Source: a cf. Phormidesmis sp. LEGE 11477
Lineage (GTDB): Bacteria; Cyanobacteriota; Cyanobacteriia; Phormidesmidales; Phormidesmidaceae
Length of the DNA stretch: 64,000 nucleotides
Reading direction: 5' to 3'
Assembly: GCF_015207105.1 (NCBI RefSeq)
Contig: NZ_JADEXO010000013.1
Span: 1-64,000 of the forward strand
Of the stretch, positions 47,929 through 56,535 are shown piece after piece (position 1 is the first letter of the stretch; the number at the start of each line of letters is the position of its first letter). A model generated the notes under the pieces. It saw only the letters and a list, made by a program, of their open reading frames with translations, had not been told where the DNA came from and made no database searches. Both the position numbers and the translations under genes were made by a program.

Positions 47929-48190
47929 TTGATATTCACATATAGGCATTGATAGGCATTTATGAGAGGTTAATATTTCTTTTTCTGTAGGGCAATGAGA
48001 TTTGTCTCTATCCTCTTAATAAGGTTACAAGTCAAAGTGCTTTTTCCATCAGATGGCGTTCAGCGAGAAGGTGAACATTGTCTGATGAAAGCTCGTATCT
48101 CAAAGCAACAAGAAGATTGAATACGTTCGTTCAGAAAATTCCTGATCGCGAGGTTCAATCTTTCTGTCGTAGCCTGCTCAATAGCCGCCT

Positions 48191-48892
48191 TTATGTAGTG
48201 ACCAAGCCATTTTCTAGCGCATAGCGAACTAGCTCCGTGCGGCTGTTCGTCCCTGTTTTGCCAAATAATCGGCTGACGTACTTTTCGACATTGCGGACGG
48301 TTGTCCCAAGGCGACTGGCGATCTCTTTATTCATCAGCCCTTCGGCGACTAAATTGAGCACGTCTTGCTCACGAGGGGTAAAGTCAATTTTGATGCCGCT
48401 GTTATTTTGCTTGATCATGCTGCCGCGCTGAGTCAGCAGGGCTTTGATCTCTTCAATCTGGCGAGCCATTGTGGCAATATCTGGCGTAGCAGAAGCGTCT
48501 GGAGCCTGGGCAGCGCGACGATCGATCAAGCTGGTGACAATCGCAACGAGTTCTTCAGGATCGAAAGGCTTCGGTAAATAGGCATCGGCTCCGGCCTGAT
48601 AGCCTTGAATGCGATCGCTCGTCATCCCTCTAGCTGTCAAAAACACTACTGGCAGAGCCTGAAACCGGACGTCTTCTCTGACCTGCTTCAGAAACTGATA
48701 GCCGTCTACTTGAGGCATCATAATATCCGAGATCAGCACGTTGGGAATTTCTTGCTGCAATAGCTCCCAGCCCTCTTTGGCATTGCTGGCGACTCGGACT
48801 TGAAAATCGCTATCTTCTAAATACGCCTGCACTGACTCGCGCAGCCCTGGCTCGTCATCAACAAGCAAAATTTTACTAGGAGTCTCTGTCAT
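48191..48892 (-). CDS. Response regulator, NarL/LuxR type (Ycf29/Rre1-like)
   Basis: 233 residues. The receiver covers 8-125 (ILLVDDEPG; phospho-Asp in VLISDIMMPQVDG; Lys in YLPKPF). The LuxR-type helix-turn-helix is near 165-230 (FTPREQDVLNLVAEGLMNKEIASRL, then VRNVEKYVSRLFGKTGTNSRTELVRYA). The HTH sequence matches the Ycf29/Rre1 branch found in cyanobacteria and algal plastids, a regulator of stress responses; whether this is the orthologue or a paralogue cannot be settled here. The histidine kinase gene lies directly upstream on the same strand, 149 bp away, and may be its partner. Confidence 0.9.
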   Translation of the reverse strand: MTETPSKILLVDDEPGLRESVQAYLEDSDFQVRVASNAKEGWELLQQEIPNVLISDIMMPQVDGYQFLKQVREDVRFQALPVVFLTARGMTSDRIQGYQAGADAYLPKPFDPEELVAIVTSLIDRRAAQAPDASATPDIATMARQIEEIKALLTQRGSMIKQNNSGIKIDFTPREQDVLNLVAEGLMNKEIASRLGTTVRNVEKYVSRLFGKTGTNSRTELVRYALENGLVTT

Positions 48893-49041
48893 AGGTCTTT
48901 TGGGTGCAAGGCTTTAGTGCAAATAGAGTTCTATCTTGGTAAGAATAGAGTTCTATTGTGAATAATATAGCGTTTCTTGGAGGCATACTCATCAAAGAAG
49001 GCTATGCCTACGCGAAACGTGAGTTACTTCGGGGGGACACA

Positions 49042-50610
49042 TTATTCTAGAGGCTGAGGGCTAGACGTTAGAGGAATATGCATCACGAACTCTGAGCCCT
49101 GGCCCAGTGACGAGCTAAACTCTAAGCTGCCGCCGTGTCTTTCGGTGATGATTTGATAGGCGGTAGAGAGCCCTAACCCGATACCTCGACCAACAGGTCT
49201 AGTTGTGAAGAAGGGATCAAAGATATCTTCCTTGATCTTTTCGGAAATACCTACACCATTATCACTGATGCAGATAGCCACCTGACTGGATGATGTTAGC
49301 TTTGTAGTGACTCGAATAATTCCTCGAAACTCGATTTTCTGGAATCTAGCTCTTTGCAAATGTGTAGTTTGAGAATTAGTTCTTTGGAAATGTGTGCTCT
49401 GACTAGCGCTCTGGTGTTTGCTTTCGAGCTGAAGTTTCTCTTTTATAGCTGCGATCGCATTATACAAAAGATTAATGAATGCTTGATTTAGCTCTCCTGG
49501 ATAGCAGGTAACATCTGGAATATCACCGTATTGTTCAATAATCTGAATATCTGCTCCCTTCCCTTCTCTGTATAGGTTGTCTTGAAACAACAATAGGATA
49601 CTGCTGAGGTTCTCGTTGAGATTAATTGATTTATAGCTAGACTCGTCTAGTCGAGAAAAAGTTCGCAGTGATCGCACTATCTTTTCGATTCGCTCAACGC
49701 CAGCATGCATAGATTTGAACAATACAGGCAGATCCTTTGCCACATAATCAAAATCAGCCTTCTCTAGTATCGTCTGGATCTTCGCCGAAGACTTGATATT
49801 ATTTTGGTCGCAGTGCTCTCGATAGAGCCTAACTAGCTCAAACGGTATCTGAGCATAGTCATACGCATGAGTTAGATTGCCCTTGATAAAAGAAATAGGA
49901 TTGTTGAGCTCATGTGCTACCCCGCCTACTAGCCTACCTAGCGCAGACATCTTCGCACTATGAATCAGGTCGGCCTGAGTCTGTTTTAAGTCAGCTAACG
50001 CTTTTTTTAATTCTTCGGCCTGTAGTGCTAACCTTGCCGTTCGATTTTCTACGCGCAGCTCTAACTCTGCATTAAGCGCCTCAATCGCCTTAATCGCCTG
50101 CTGTCTTTCTAGCTCCGCGCTTGCTCTAGTAGCAAAAAGCTTAAGCAAATCCTCGTACAGCTTGCGCTCCAGGATAGGAGAGCTATCTAAAAGCGCTAGG
50201 TTGCCTAGAATCTTACCTTGATGATTTCGCAGTGATACGCCTACATAGCTCTCAGCTTCTAGCAGCGGCAAAGCAGGCTGATGCGGAAATTTCTGCTGTA
50301 CACCATATTCACAGTAGTAAATGTCTTGGTCTAATACTACGCCACAAGGACCGGGCGCAGGGTCATAGGTAATACTAGGTGCGATCTCTCCATCTCGCCA
50401 AAAGGCGAGTGTGCGAAGCTGACCATTCTCTAGCAGTTCAGTGAGTAAACAGTGCCGCACATGCAAAGCCTGGGCCAAATTACGAACTAGCCCTTCAAAG
50501 AAGCTCTGGCCGGTGGAGGCTGCTGTATCTCTAACGATGAGTTCTATAACAGCTTCGGCTGATAGGATATCAGAAGCCACACGGACATCCTCGTTTGAGA
50601 CTTCTAGCAT
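49042..50610 (-). CDS. GAF-domain sensor histidine kinase
   Basis: 522 residues, soluble. A GAF domain covers about 15-175, with CLLTELLENGQLRTLAFW and PCGVVL segments and a CEYGVQQKFP turn. A coiled coil (about 175-230) precedes the kinase core: phospho-His in VGGVAHELNNPI near 235, N-box LLYNAIAAIKEKL, G1 SDNGVGIS and G2 GRGIGLGLSTAYQI. Between the N and G1 boxes is a Ser/Thr/Gln-rich insertion (THFQRTN...THLQRAR) formed by a 30-bp tandem duplication, likely in the ATP-lid or a surface loop. The GAF has no bilin-attachment Cys in an obvious phytochrome context. The likely partner is the downstream response regulator at 48191. Confidence 0.88.
   Translation of the reverse strand: MLEVSNEDVRVASDILSAEAVIELIVRDTAASTGQSFFEGLVRNLAQALHVRHCLLTELLENGQLRTLAFWRDGEIAPSITYDPAPGPCGVVLDQDIYYCEYGVQQKFPHQPALPLLEAESYVGVSLRNHQGKILGNLALLDSSPILERKLYEDLLKLFATRASAELERQQAIKAIEALNAELELRVENRTARLALQAEELKKALADLKQTQADLIHSAKMSALGRLVGGVAHELNNPISFIKGNLTHAYDYAQIPFELVRLYREHCDQNNIKSSAKIQTILEKADFDYVAKDLPVLFKSMHAGVERIEKIVRSLRTFSRLDESSYKSINLNENLSSILLLFQDNLYREGKGADIQIIEQYGDIPDVTCYPGELNQAFINLLYNAIAAIKEKLQLESKHQSASQSTHFQRTNSQTTHLQRARFQKIEFRGIIRVTTKLTSSSQVAICISDNGVGISEKIKEDIFDPFFTTRPVGRGIGLGLSTAYQIITERHGGSLEFSSSLGQGSEFVMHIPLTSSPQPLE
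49348..49407. repeat. 30-bp tandem duplication inside the kinase gene
   Basis: Two adjacent 30-bp units, 49348-49377 and 49378-49407, share the pattern TAGNTCTTTGNAAATGTGTN with about seven differences. They encode two copies of a T-H-F/L-Q-R motif between the N and G1 boxes of the ATPase domain. Confidence 0.65.
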
Positions 50611-50824
50611 AAATACAATTCCTCAAATGCGTCAGCACGGCCATTTGAATGCTTAAGCATATATAAAATAACTGCCCTTAAAATGCCCGACTCTAAAAGT
50701 AATCGATCTGTAGCAATTCGTACTTAGCTGAAGCCACGTATAGAAGCTGTAGTCCTGGTTGCGTATAGGGCTAGGTGCATAGCAAATGATGCCTCGCACC
50801 TGATACTTGGCCCAGGGTGTCTGG

Positions 50825-50850
50825 ATATTAGCGGCTGTAACCGCTAATAT
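50825..50850. promoter_or_regulatory. Perfect 10-bp dyad upstream of the peroxiredoxin gene
   Basis: ATATTAGCGG at 50825-50834 and CCGCTAATAT at 50841-50850 form a perfect inverted repeat with a 6-nt centre, 113 bp before the peroxiredoxin ATG. A second palindrome, TCCGATCGGA, is at 50868-50877. Neither is followed by a U-run, so an operator is more likely than a terminator. Confidence 0.45.
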
Positions 50851-50963
50851 TAAAAAATCTACTAAACTCCGATCGGAATACCGGGGATTGTGGCAGAATT
50901 ACGGATGCGAAAGCTGACAATTAGCAACACTACATTCAGGTAATTGAGTAGGTAACTTAAATC

Positions 50964-51605
50964 ATGACACTTCAACTAGGCGACGTAGCGCCAGATTTTA
51001 CTCAGAAGTCCTCTATGGGCGATATCAACTTTCACGAGTGGGCAGGCGATAGCTGGGTTGTCCTTTTCTCCCACCCGGCTGACTATACGCCCGTTTGCAC
51101 CACTGAACTGGGCCTAGTCGGCTCTTTGCAAGACGAGTTCAAAAAGCGTAATGTCAAGACGATTGCGCTCAGCGTAGATGGCGTAGAATCACACCAGGGC
51201 TGGATCAAAGATATTGACGAAACGCAGAATACCAGCGTCAACTATCCTATCCTGGCCGACGACGACAAGAAGGTGGCTACGCTGTATGGCATGCTGCAGC
51301 CAAATTCCGATGCGGGTAACACACTGACTGTCCGCTCTGTATTTGTAATTGACCCAAACAAGAAGATCCGATTGACCATCACATATCCAGCTAGCACGGG
51401 TCGCAACTTCGACGAGATTTTACGAGTGATCGATTCCTTGCAGCTCACCGACTACCACAAGGTTGCCACCCCCGGCAACTGGAAAGACGGCGGCGACTGC
51501 GTTGTTGTCCCTTCTATCTCTACAGAAGATGCCAAAAAACAGTTTCCTAAAGGTGTGACTGAAGTAAAACCCTATCTGCGGATGACCCCACAGCCTAATA
51601 AGTAG
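50964..51605 (+). CDS. 1-Cys peroxiredoxin (Prx6-type)
   Basis: 213 residues. The peroxidatic Cys45 lies in PADYTPVCTTELG, and the catalytic Thr is in the same turn; the conserved Arg is in the TVRSVFVIDP strand region. The long C-terminal domain (WKDGGDCVVVPSISTEDAKKQFPKG, YLRMTPQP) is the Prx6 arm that makes dimers. There is no resolving Cys in a 2-Cys VCP position, although Cys in GGDCVVV could be oxidised. The enzyme reduces peroxides and alkyl hydroperoxides. A 10-bp dyad lies upstream and a terminator lies 50 bp downstream, so it is a single-gene unit likely controlled by oxidative stress. Confidence 0.92.
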   Translation: MTLQLGDVAPDFTQKSSMGDINFHEWAGDSWVVLFSHPADYTPVCTTELGLVGSLQDEFKKRNVKTIALSVDGVESHQGWIKDIDETQNTSVNYPILADDDKKVATLYGMLQPNSDAGNTLTVRSVFVIDPNKKIRLTITYPASTGRNFDEILRVIDSLQLTDYHKVATPGNWKDGGDCVVVPSISTEDAKKQFPKGVTEVKPYLRMTPQPNK

Positions 51606-51655
51606 ATGGCTGCTCGGATCTGATGCAGATATCGGATTGGGTTTAGATAAAAGTG

Positions 51656-51686
51656 AACGCGCTGCTGAGCTAGTGGCGCGTTTTTT
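51656..51686 (+). terminator. Rho-independent terminator after peroxiredoxin
   Basis: Stem AACGCGC at 51656-51662 pairs with GCGCGTT at 51676-51682, followed by T-rich sequence to 51686. It lies 51 bp after the peroxiredoxin stop and on the right strand. Confidence 0.75.
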
Positions 51687-51741
51687 GTCCTAGCTTTGAT
51701 TTTGTTCAGACTACTTATTTAGACTACAGCTTGATTGGATT

Positions 51742-52041
51742 ATGAGTGTTCAAAGGGTACTAGGGTATCTATTGGGATTTTGTTTGTTGATAGCTGCGAT
51801 CGCCTGTGGATTCAGTCAATTTCCGCAGTGGACTGTCTTGCTATTAGGCGTGCTGTTTACAGCCGCGTACATCAACAACAAATGGTCAATCTGGAAGGAG
51901 CTAGTCCAGCGAGACTTGTCTAGCGATCGCCGCTTCCGCCTGCGAAATTTCTATCAGGCACTAGGTGCAACTTACTTGATTGAAACGGCGATTGTCTTTG
52001 CTTTCTACTGGCTAGGCCGTGGCGTTTCTGGGCTGCTGTAG
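51742..52041 (+). CDS. Small polytopic membrane protein of unknown function
   Basis: 99 residues with probably three membrane segments: LGYLLGFCLLIAAIACGF, TVLLLGVLFTAAYIN and YLIETAIVFAFYWLG. The cytoplasmic loop between helices 2 and 3 is basic and acidic (KELVQRDLSSDRRFRLRN). It looks like conserved small cyanobacterial membrane proteins, but I cannot name a family. It follows the peroxiredoxin terminator, so it probably has its own promoter. The downstream neighbour is convergent devA. Confidence 0.6.
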   Translation: MSVQRVLGYLLGFCLLIAAIACGFSQFPQWTVLLLGVLFTAAYINNKWSIWKELVQRDLSSDRRFRLRNFYQALGATYLIETAIVFAFYWLGRGVSGLL

Positions 52042-52113
52042 CTGACTTAGCCTCATCTGAAATCGCAAATACAGCGGTTCTCGGATGTATTTAGGAACTA
52101 GCATTTTTCTAAA

Positions 52114-52854
52114 CTAGGCCGCTGACAGTAGCCGACCGTCCTCCATATGAAGAATGCGATCGGCAACGTCTAGAATTCGATCGTCGTGGGTCACTAACAA
52201 AACGATGCTGCCTCGTTCTTTTGCTAAGCGATACATAATGTCCACTACATCTCGACCTGACTGTCTATCTAAAGAGGCTGTCGGTTCATCTGCTAATACA
52301 ATCTTGGGATAGCTAGCCAATGCTCTCGCGATCCCAACCCGCTGCTTTTGCCCACCTGAGAGCTTATTGATGGGATAGTCGATGCGATCGCCTAGTCCAA
52401 CTTCTGTCAATGTGTCAATAGCAAGCTGATCGATATCCTGATGCGTTTGGTGTAGATAGTCTGAATGCAGCTCTAGAGACATTCGCACATTCTGCTTAGC
52501 CGTTAGAAAGGTGAGTAGATTATGAGCTTGGAAAACGTAGCCAATCTGCTGCCGCACGGCTATCATAGCTGGCTTACTCGCCTTTTTCATCTCTTTTCCT
52601 AGTAGCTTCAAGCTGCCTGCTTGAACCGAACGCAAGCCTCCGATCAGCGTTAGCAGGGTTGTTTTCCCCGAGCCTGACGGACCGGATATGATGACTATTT
52701 CACCCGCGAAAATAGACAGGTCAATGTCAGATAATACTCGTTTTCTAAGCTCGCTGCTACCGAAATAGTGACTGAGCTGCTTTGCCTTAATTAACGGTGT
52801 CTCAGCGTTGTCCAGGCAATGATTTTGAGCAAATTGAGTATCAGACGATAGCAT
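52114..52854 (-). CDS. devA: DevA-type ABC exporter ATP-binding protein
   Basis: 246 residues from the ATG at 52854. The in-frame upstream extension codes for a repetitive VQNRI peptide from the tandem repeat and is not part of the family. Walker A SGPSGSGKTTLL, signature LSGGQKQRVGIARAL, Walker B IVLADEPTASLD and H-loop VTHDDRI are all present. The MacB/DevA subfamily powers export with a FtsX-like DevC permease and a DevB adaptor plus TolC. It is the last gene of the devB-devC-devA set and of the whole tetrapyrrole-linked cluster. The gap to devC is 77 nt and filled by 15-bp repeats, which may affect translation of this gene. Confidence 0.92.
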   Translation of the reverse strand: MLSSDTQFAQNHCLDNAETPLIKAKQLSHYFGSSELRKRVLSDIDLSIFAGEIVIISGPSGSGKTTLLTLIGGLRSVQAGSLKLLGKEMKKASKPAMIAVRQQIGYVFQAHNLLTFLTAKQNVRMSLELHSDYLHQTHQDIDQLAIDTLTEVGLGDRIDYPINKLSGGQKQRVGIARALASYPKIVLADEPTASLDRQSGRDVVDIMYRLAKERGSIVLLVTHDDRILDVADRILHMEDGRLLSAA

Positions 52855-52874
52855 AGCAACTAGGAGATGAATAT

Positions 52875-52935
52875 TCTGATTTTGAACTATTCGATTTTGA
52901 ACTATTCGATTTTGAACTGTTCGATTTTGAACTAG
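52875..52935. repeat. 15-bp tandem repeat in the devC-devA gap (4 copies)
   Basis: Units at 52875-52890 (16 bp, one extra T), 52891-52905, 52906-52920 and 52921-52935 share TCGATTTTGAACTAT with one to two changes. The last unit includes the devC stop codon. On the minus strand this lies between two operon genes and could alter mRNA structure or ribosome spacing for devA. Confidence 0.75.
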
Positions 52936-54098
52936 AAGATATCGGCAGGATCGGCGGCCTGCAGTTTGCGCGTCGCTACGACACCCGCGCCGACGCACAT
53001 AACAATCGTTAAGAACAGCACCATCATCGCCCGGCTTGCTTTCATGCCAATGGGAAGCAATGTCGCCGAGCGAAAGAGAGAATATAGCCCGCTAGCTAGT
53101 AAGAACCCTGGTAAAAAACCGAGGATAGCTAGCATAATGGCTTCTTGCGTGATCAGCATGATGAAGTATCTATCGCTGTAGCCAATTGCCTTTAAAGTTG
53201 CGTATTCGGGTAGATGATCTGCTACCTCTGTGTAGAGAATTTGATAAACAATAACAGCGCCGACCAAAAAACCGACCACTACCCCCAATCCAAATGTAAA
53301 ACCAATTGCCGAGCCAGTCTCCCAGTAAAGGCGCTCGCGAGTAGCAAACTCTTCTAGGGTCAAAACTAGCAAGTCATCTGACAGTACAGATCTCAAGCTC
53401 TCTTGGACATCTGCAATAGTTGTTTTATCAGCAACTTGGATAATACCCACATCAATCTCCCCAGCCGAACGCTGAGGAAATAGCCGTAAGAACGTGGAGT
53501 CGCTGGTGACTATGTTGCCTTCTGCCGAAAAAGAAGATCCTAAGAGAAAAAGACCTACAATCTCGATTTCTAAATCATTTACCTGAACAGACAGCTGAGG
53601 ATTCGTTTCTAATAGACCAGCTACATCTCCTAACTGAGATAGACCGCCGCGATCGTACAAAGCCCGATTCAAAAGCTTAAGCTGATCCAACTGTTGAGTA
53701 ACCTCAGGGGCGTCGAAGGCAGGGCGCTGGGGGTCGATACCGTAAACAAAAATTTGTCGGCTAGCGCGGTTGTCGGGGTTACGCCACGCCGCCTGGCCAA
53801 TATAGAGCGGACTGATAGCGTCGACGCCGCGCACGCCCGCTGCTCGATAAAGTTCATTTCGGGGAAACGTTTTGACCGAGGCTAAGTTGTCTGACAGTTG
53901 ATTGACTAGAAAGATATCTCCTTCCAAGCTGGTATAAGGGCTCACTTGAGAATCAAACAGCGCATCTCTAACGCCTAGCTGAAAGAACATCAAAAAGTCA
54001 GCAAAGCCGATGCCCGCGATTGCCGCTAAAAGACGAGCTTTTCGTGAACTCATCTGTAGCCAGGCCAATGGAGTTGTGCGAAAGAATCTGCCGAACAT
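52932..54098 (-). CDS. devC: DevC-type ABC exporter permease
   Basis: 388 residues of the DevC family. The N-terminal segment FFRTTPLAWLQMSSRKARLLAAIAGIGF with the first membrane helix is characteristic. A periplasmic domain of about 200 residues follows, then three C-terminal helices (IGFTFGLGVVVGFLVGAVIVYQIL, then LPEYATLKAIGYSDRYFIMLI as the cytoplasmic coupling loop, then ASRAMMVLFLTIVMCVGAG). With DevB and DevA it forms a tripartite pump that, with TolC, exports glycolipids in heterocyst formers and other products elsewhere. It starts 19 nt after the devB stop. Its cargo here may be the product of the upstream tetrapyrrole-linked genes; this is inference. Confidence 0.92.
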   Translation of the reverse strand: MFGRFFRTTPLAWLQMSSRKARLLAAIAGIGFADFLMFFQLGVRDALFDSQVSPYTSLEGDIFLVNQLSDNLASVKTFPRNELYRAAGVRGVDAISPLYIGQAAWRNPDNRASRQIFVYGIDPQRPAFDAPEVTQQLDQLKLLNRALYDRGGLSQLGDVAGLLETNPQLSVQVNDLEIEIVGLFLLGSSFSAEGNIVTSDSTFLRLFPQRSAGEIDVGIIQVADKTTIADVQESLRSVLSDDLLVLTLEEFATRERLYWETGSAIGFTFGLGVVVGFLVGAVIVYQILYTEVADHLPEYATLKAIGYSDRYFIMLITQEAIMLAILGFLPGFLLASGLYSLFRSATLLPIGMKASRAMMVLFLTIVMCVGAGVVATRKLQAADPADIF

Positions 54099-54117
54099 AG
54101 CTCATCCAAATGAGAGA

Positions 54118-55329
54118 TTAGAGGGACAACTGCGGCTGAGCAGCTGAGCGGTTAATTAGAAAGCCAACCGTCACCTGTAAGTTAGTGAGATTGGCCACTT
54201 GCTGACTGTCCTCAGGGCTGAGGTGAACCCTAACTTGAACAACTTTCTGGTCAAGGTTTTCGCCGGGTTCACCGCTGGTGACTTCCTGCGGTAAAACCTG
54301 CCATCCAATTTGCGCTACGACAGCGTCTAGCGGCTCTGTTAATGATTCACTGGTTATAGTGGCCGGTTGACCGCTATAGATTCTGCGGATATCGGTTTGG
54401 TAGACTTCGGCGATCACCTGCATTTGATCGGTTTGACCGATTGCCGCAATTCCAGCTTCGGCGACTACCTCCCCAGGTTGAACAAATAGATCGAGTACCC
54501 GCCCGGCAATGGGAGTGCGAACGTAGGCACTCGCTAGATCTCCTTCTCTTCGCTTGACTGCCGCAGCTGCCTGCGCCACTAAAGCTTGAGCGGCCTCTAC
54601 ATCGACAGGCCGCACCTCAGAAATCCTATTGAGGTTAGCCTTGGCTTGGCTGATTTGCGCTTGAACAGTTTCTATTTGCCTGACTTTCTCAGCTCTGGCC
54701 TCGTCGAGCCGGGCCTGGGCTGTTTCTGATACTAACTGTCTTCGTTCTAGCTCTGATTCAGAGGTTGCCCCTGACCGATAGAGCGATAAGTAGCGCGTAT
54801 ACTCTGCAGCAGCAGTTTTCACCTCTGCCTGGTAGCGGTTAATAGTAGCTGCGTTGGTAGCCGTATCACCAGCTAGCTGCCGCTGCAGGCGTGAAACTTC
54901 AGCTTGCTGGGCCGCGATCTCACCCGGCTGGGCTCCGGCTTTGATTCGCCCTAGTTCAGCTTGAGCGACATCGACTTCAGCCTGGGCTTCTAGCAGGTCA
55001 TTTTGTAAGCGATCGCGCGATTCCATCACCGCAATCACCTGTTTTGCTTCGACCTGATCTCCCCGCTGAATCAGCAGCTCTGCTACCCGGTCATTTGCTA
55101 AGGGGGCCGGGACGGAAACGTCAATCACCTCTGTAATCGGCTCTAGCCGTCCAAGGGCGGTGACTTGCTGCAAAGCCGACTGGGTGGGAGATTCCACAGC
55201 GACGAAGTCGCTGGTCTGTCTAGATTGAGAGACGCTTACCGCTGTGAGCGCGGTCGCTATTGGTGTGGCGATCGCCATCCCGATCAAAAGCCAGCGGTGG
55301 GTAGGTTTGAACAGCATTTGAAAATTCAT
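54118..55329 (-). CDS. devB: DevB-type membrane fusion protein (HlyD family)
   Basis: 403 residues. One N-terminal membrane helix (RWLLIGMAIATPIATALTAVSV) is followed by a lipoyl half motif (VTALGRLEPITEVIDVSVP), a long alpha-hairpin at about 105-255 and the closing lipoyl half (AYVRTPIAGRVLDLFVQPGEVV). The C-terminal beta-barrel contains the segment ADVYQTDI-like IAEVYQTDIRRIYSGQPATI, typical of DevB. It bridges DevAC to a TolC-type channel. It begins 95 nt after the second Rieske gene on the same strand, so it may be in the same transcription unit. Confidence 0.92.
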   Translation of the reverse strand: MNFQMLFKPTHRWLLIGMAIATPIATALTAVSVSQSRQTSDFVAVESPTQSALQQVTALGRLEPITEVIDVSVPAPLANDRVAELLIQRGDQVEAKQVIAVMESRDRLQNDLLEAQAEVDVAQAELGRIKAGAQPGEIAAQQAEVSRLQRQLAGDTATNAATINRYQAEVKTAAAEYTRYLSLYRSGATSESELERRQLVSETAQARLDEARAEKVRQIETVQAQISQAKANLNRISEVRPVDVEAAQALVAQAAAAVKRREGDLASAYVRTPIAGRVLDLFVQPGEVVAEAGIAAIGQTDQMQVIAEVYQTDIRRIYSGQPATITSESLTEPLDAVVAQIGWQVLPQEVTSGEPGENLDQKVVQVRVHLSPEDSQQVANLTNLQVTVGFLINRSAAQPQLSL

Positions 55330-55424
55330 AAGAGTCGCTTACCAACGGGCAGCATCATTACCTCGGTTGTCCTTACGAGTCGGACAGTCCCTCTTGCACA
55401 CGAATCACCGATAATTCGACAGGG

Positions 55425-56474
55425 TCAACCACTGCCGACTAGTGCCGGGTACTCGCTGCTCTCTAGGGGCTGAGTCGATGGCTGGAGTCCCCAACCTTGG
55501 GCATAGTATTTCTGCCTAAGCTTACGGAAAGTCAAATCTAGAGCGTCTGCGGCCACATGCTGCTCTTCAGAAATACGCGGCATCACCTGCGAGGGAATCG
55601 TTTCAACCACTTCTGTATCTTCATAAGCCAGCTGATAGTCGAGCTTTCTCACCCATCTATCTAAAATAGGCAGCGGCGCAATGTTGCGATATAAAGTCCG
55701 CTTAGCACAGGTGGTGTGATCGTCTATCGGTACAAAGGCAACTAAAATGCCGAATCGAATGTCTTTGTCATTGCCCTTGCCAATGCTGATTTCTGCCAAC
55801 GTCACGTTAGGCAGGTAAAAACTAAGTCGGGTAGTAAGATCAGGGCGACCTCCTAAAACGGTGTTTAAGATGCTTTTAGAACTGCCTAATGAGCTATACG
55901 TCACCGAAGCAACAGCGCTCCAGTCATCAGCTTCAACCGGATACCGGATTGCCTTATCAAGAGGAATTCGCTGACCAAATGACTTGCGGTGGATGGCAAT
56001 CACATGGGCAAAATCGATATTAGCCTGCATCAAGCGAGCATAGTTAGCGTGCTCAAGTCCCTCATGACGTACGGGATGGAGGGTAGAAAGATAGGCCGGG
56101 AAAGTGGGCAGCGGTGGGCGATCGCCAGCGGGCAAATCACCATAAAATAGCCAGATATAGCCATATTTTTCTTGTACAGGAAAGGTTTCAAGGCGCGCTC
56201 TAGGGGGAACTGGAACCTCGGGGCCATTAGCCGGAATGAGCGTACATTGCCCATCTGCCTGGAAACTCCAGCCATGGTATGGACAGTGAATACAGCCATT
56301 CTCGACTCGCCCCAAAGACAGAGCCGCCCCCCGGTGGGGACACTGATCTTTGAAAGCGACGACTTGGCCCTGCTGGCGGTAAAGTACAAATTTCTGGTGC
56401 AGAATTTTCACTTGCTTGGGTCGATCGGTTACCGCTGCGCTAAATTCACAGGCGTACCAAAAGTTCTTTAACAT
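55425..56474 (-). CDS. Rieske non-heme iron oxygenase, PaO-like (second copy)
   Basis: 349 residues from the ATG at 56474, supported by a GGAGTTTCC box and the shared MLKNFWYACEFS start of its paralogue. An upstream 31-codon extension is unsupported. The Rieske cluster motif is CPHRGAALSLG followed by CIHCPYHGW (Cys-x-His and Cys-x2-His). The mononuclear iron motif NIDFAHVIAIH has Asp-x2-His-x4-His, so the bridging Asp and both iron His are present. It resembles pheophorbide-a oxygenase and chlorophyllide-a oxygenase relatives, which oxidise tetrapyrroles or other hydrophobic ring compounds. No C-terminal membrane helices of plant PaO are visible. Tandem with the first copy (61-nt gap), followed by devB. 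Confidence 0.88.
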   Translation of the reverse strand: MLKNFWYACEFSAAVTDRPKQVKILHQKFVLYRQQGQVVAFKDQCPHRGAALSLGRVENGCIHCPYHGWSFQADGQCTLIPANGPEVPVPPRARLETFPVQEKYGYIWLFYGDLPAGDRPPLPTFPAYLSTLHPVRHEGLEHANYARLMQANIDFAHVIAIHRKSFGQRIPLDKAIRYPVEADDWSAVASVTYSSLGSSKSILNTVLGGRPDLTTRLSFYLPNVTLAEISIGKGNDKDIRFGILVAFVPIDDHTTCAKRTLYRNIAPLPILDRWVRKLDYQLAYEDTEVVETIPSQVMPRISEEQHVAADALDLTFRKLRQKYYAQGWGLQPSTQPLESSEYPALVGSG

Positions 56475-56535
56475 GGAAACTCCTAAAATCTTTGAGGCAA
56501 TCTGTATAGCAAAGTAAGGATGCAGACCAGAGAAA

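Noticed and set aside
52855-52998. Repetitive VQNRI N-terminus of the DevA frame
   Set aside because: It is the translation of the 15-bp tandem repeat and the end of devC; the ATG at 52854 gives the normal DevA length.
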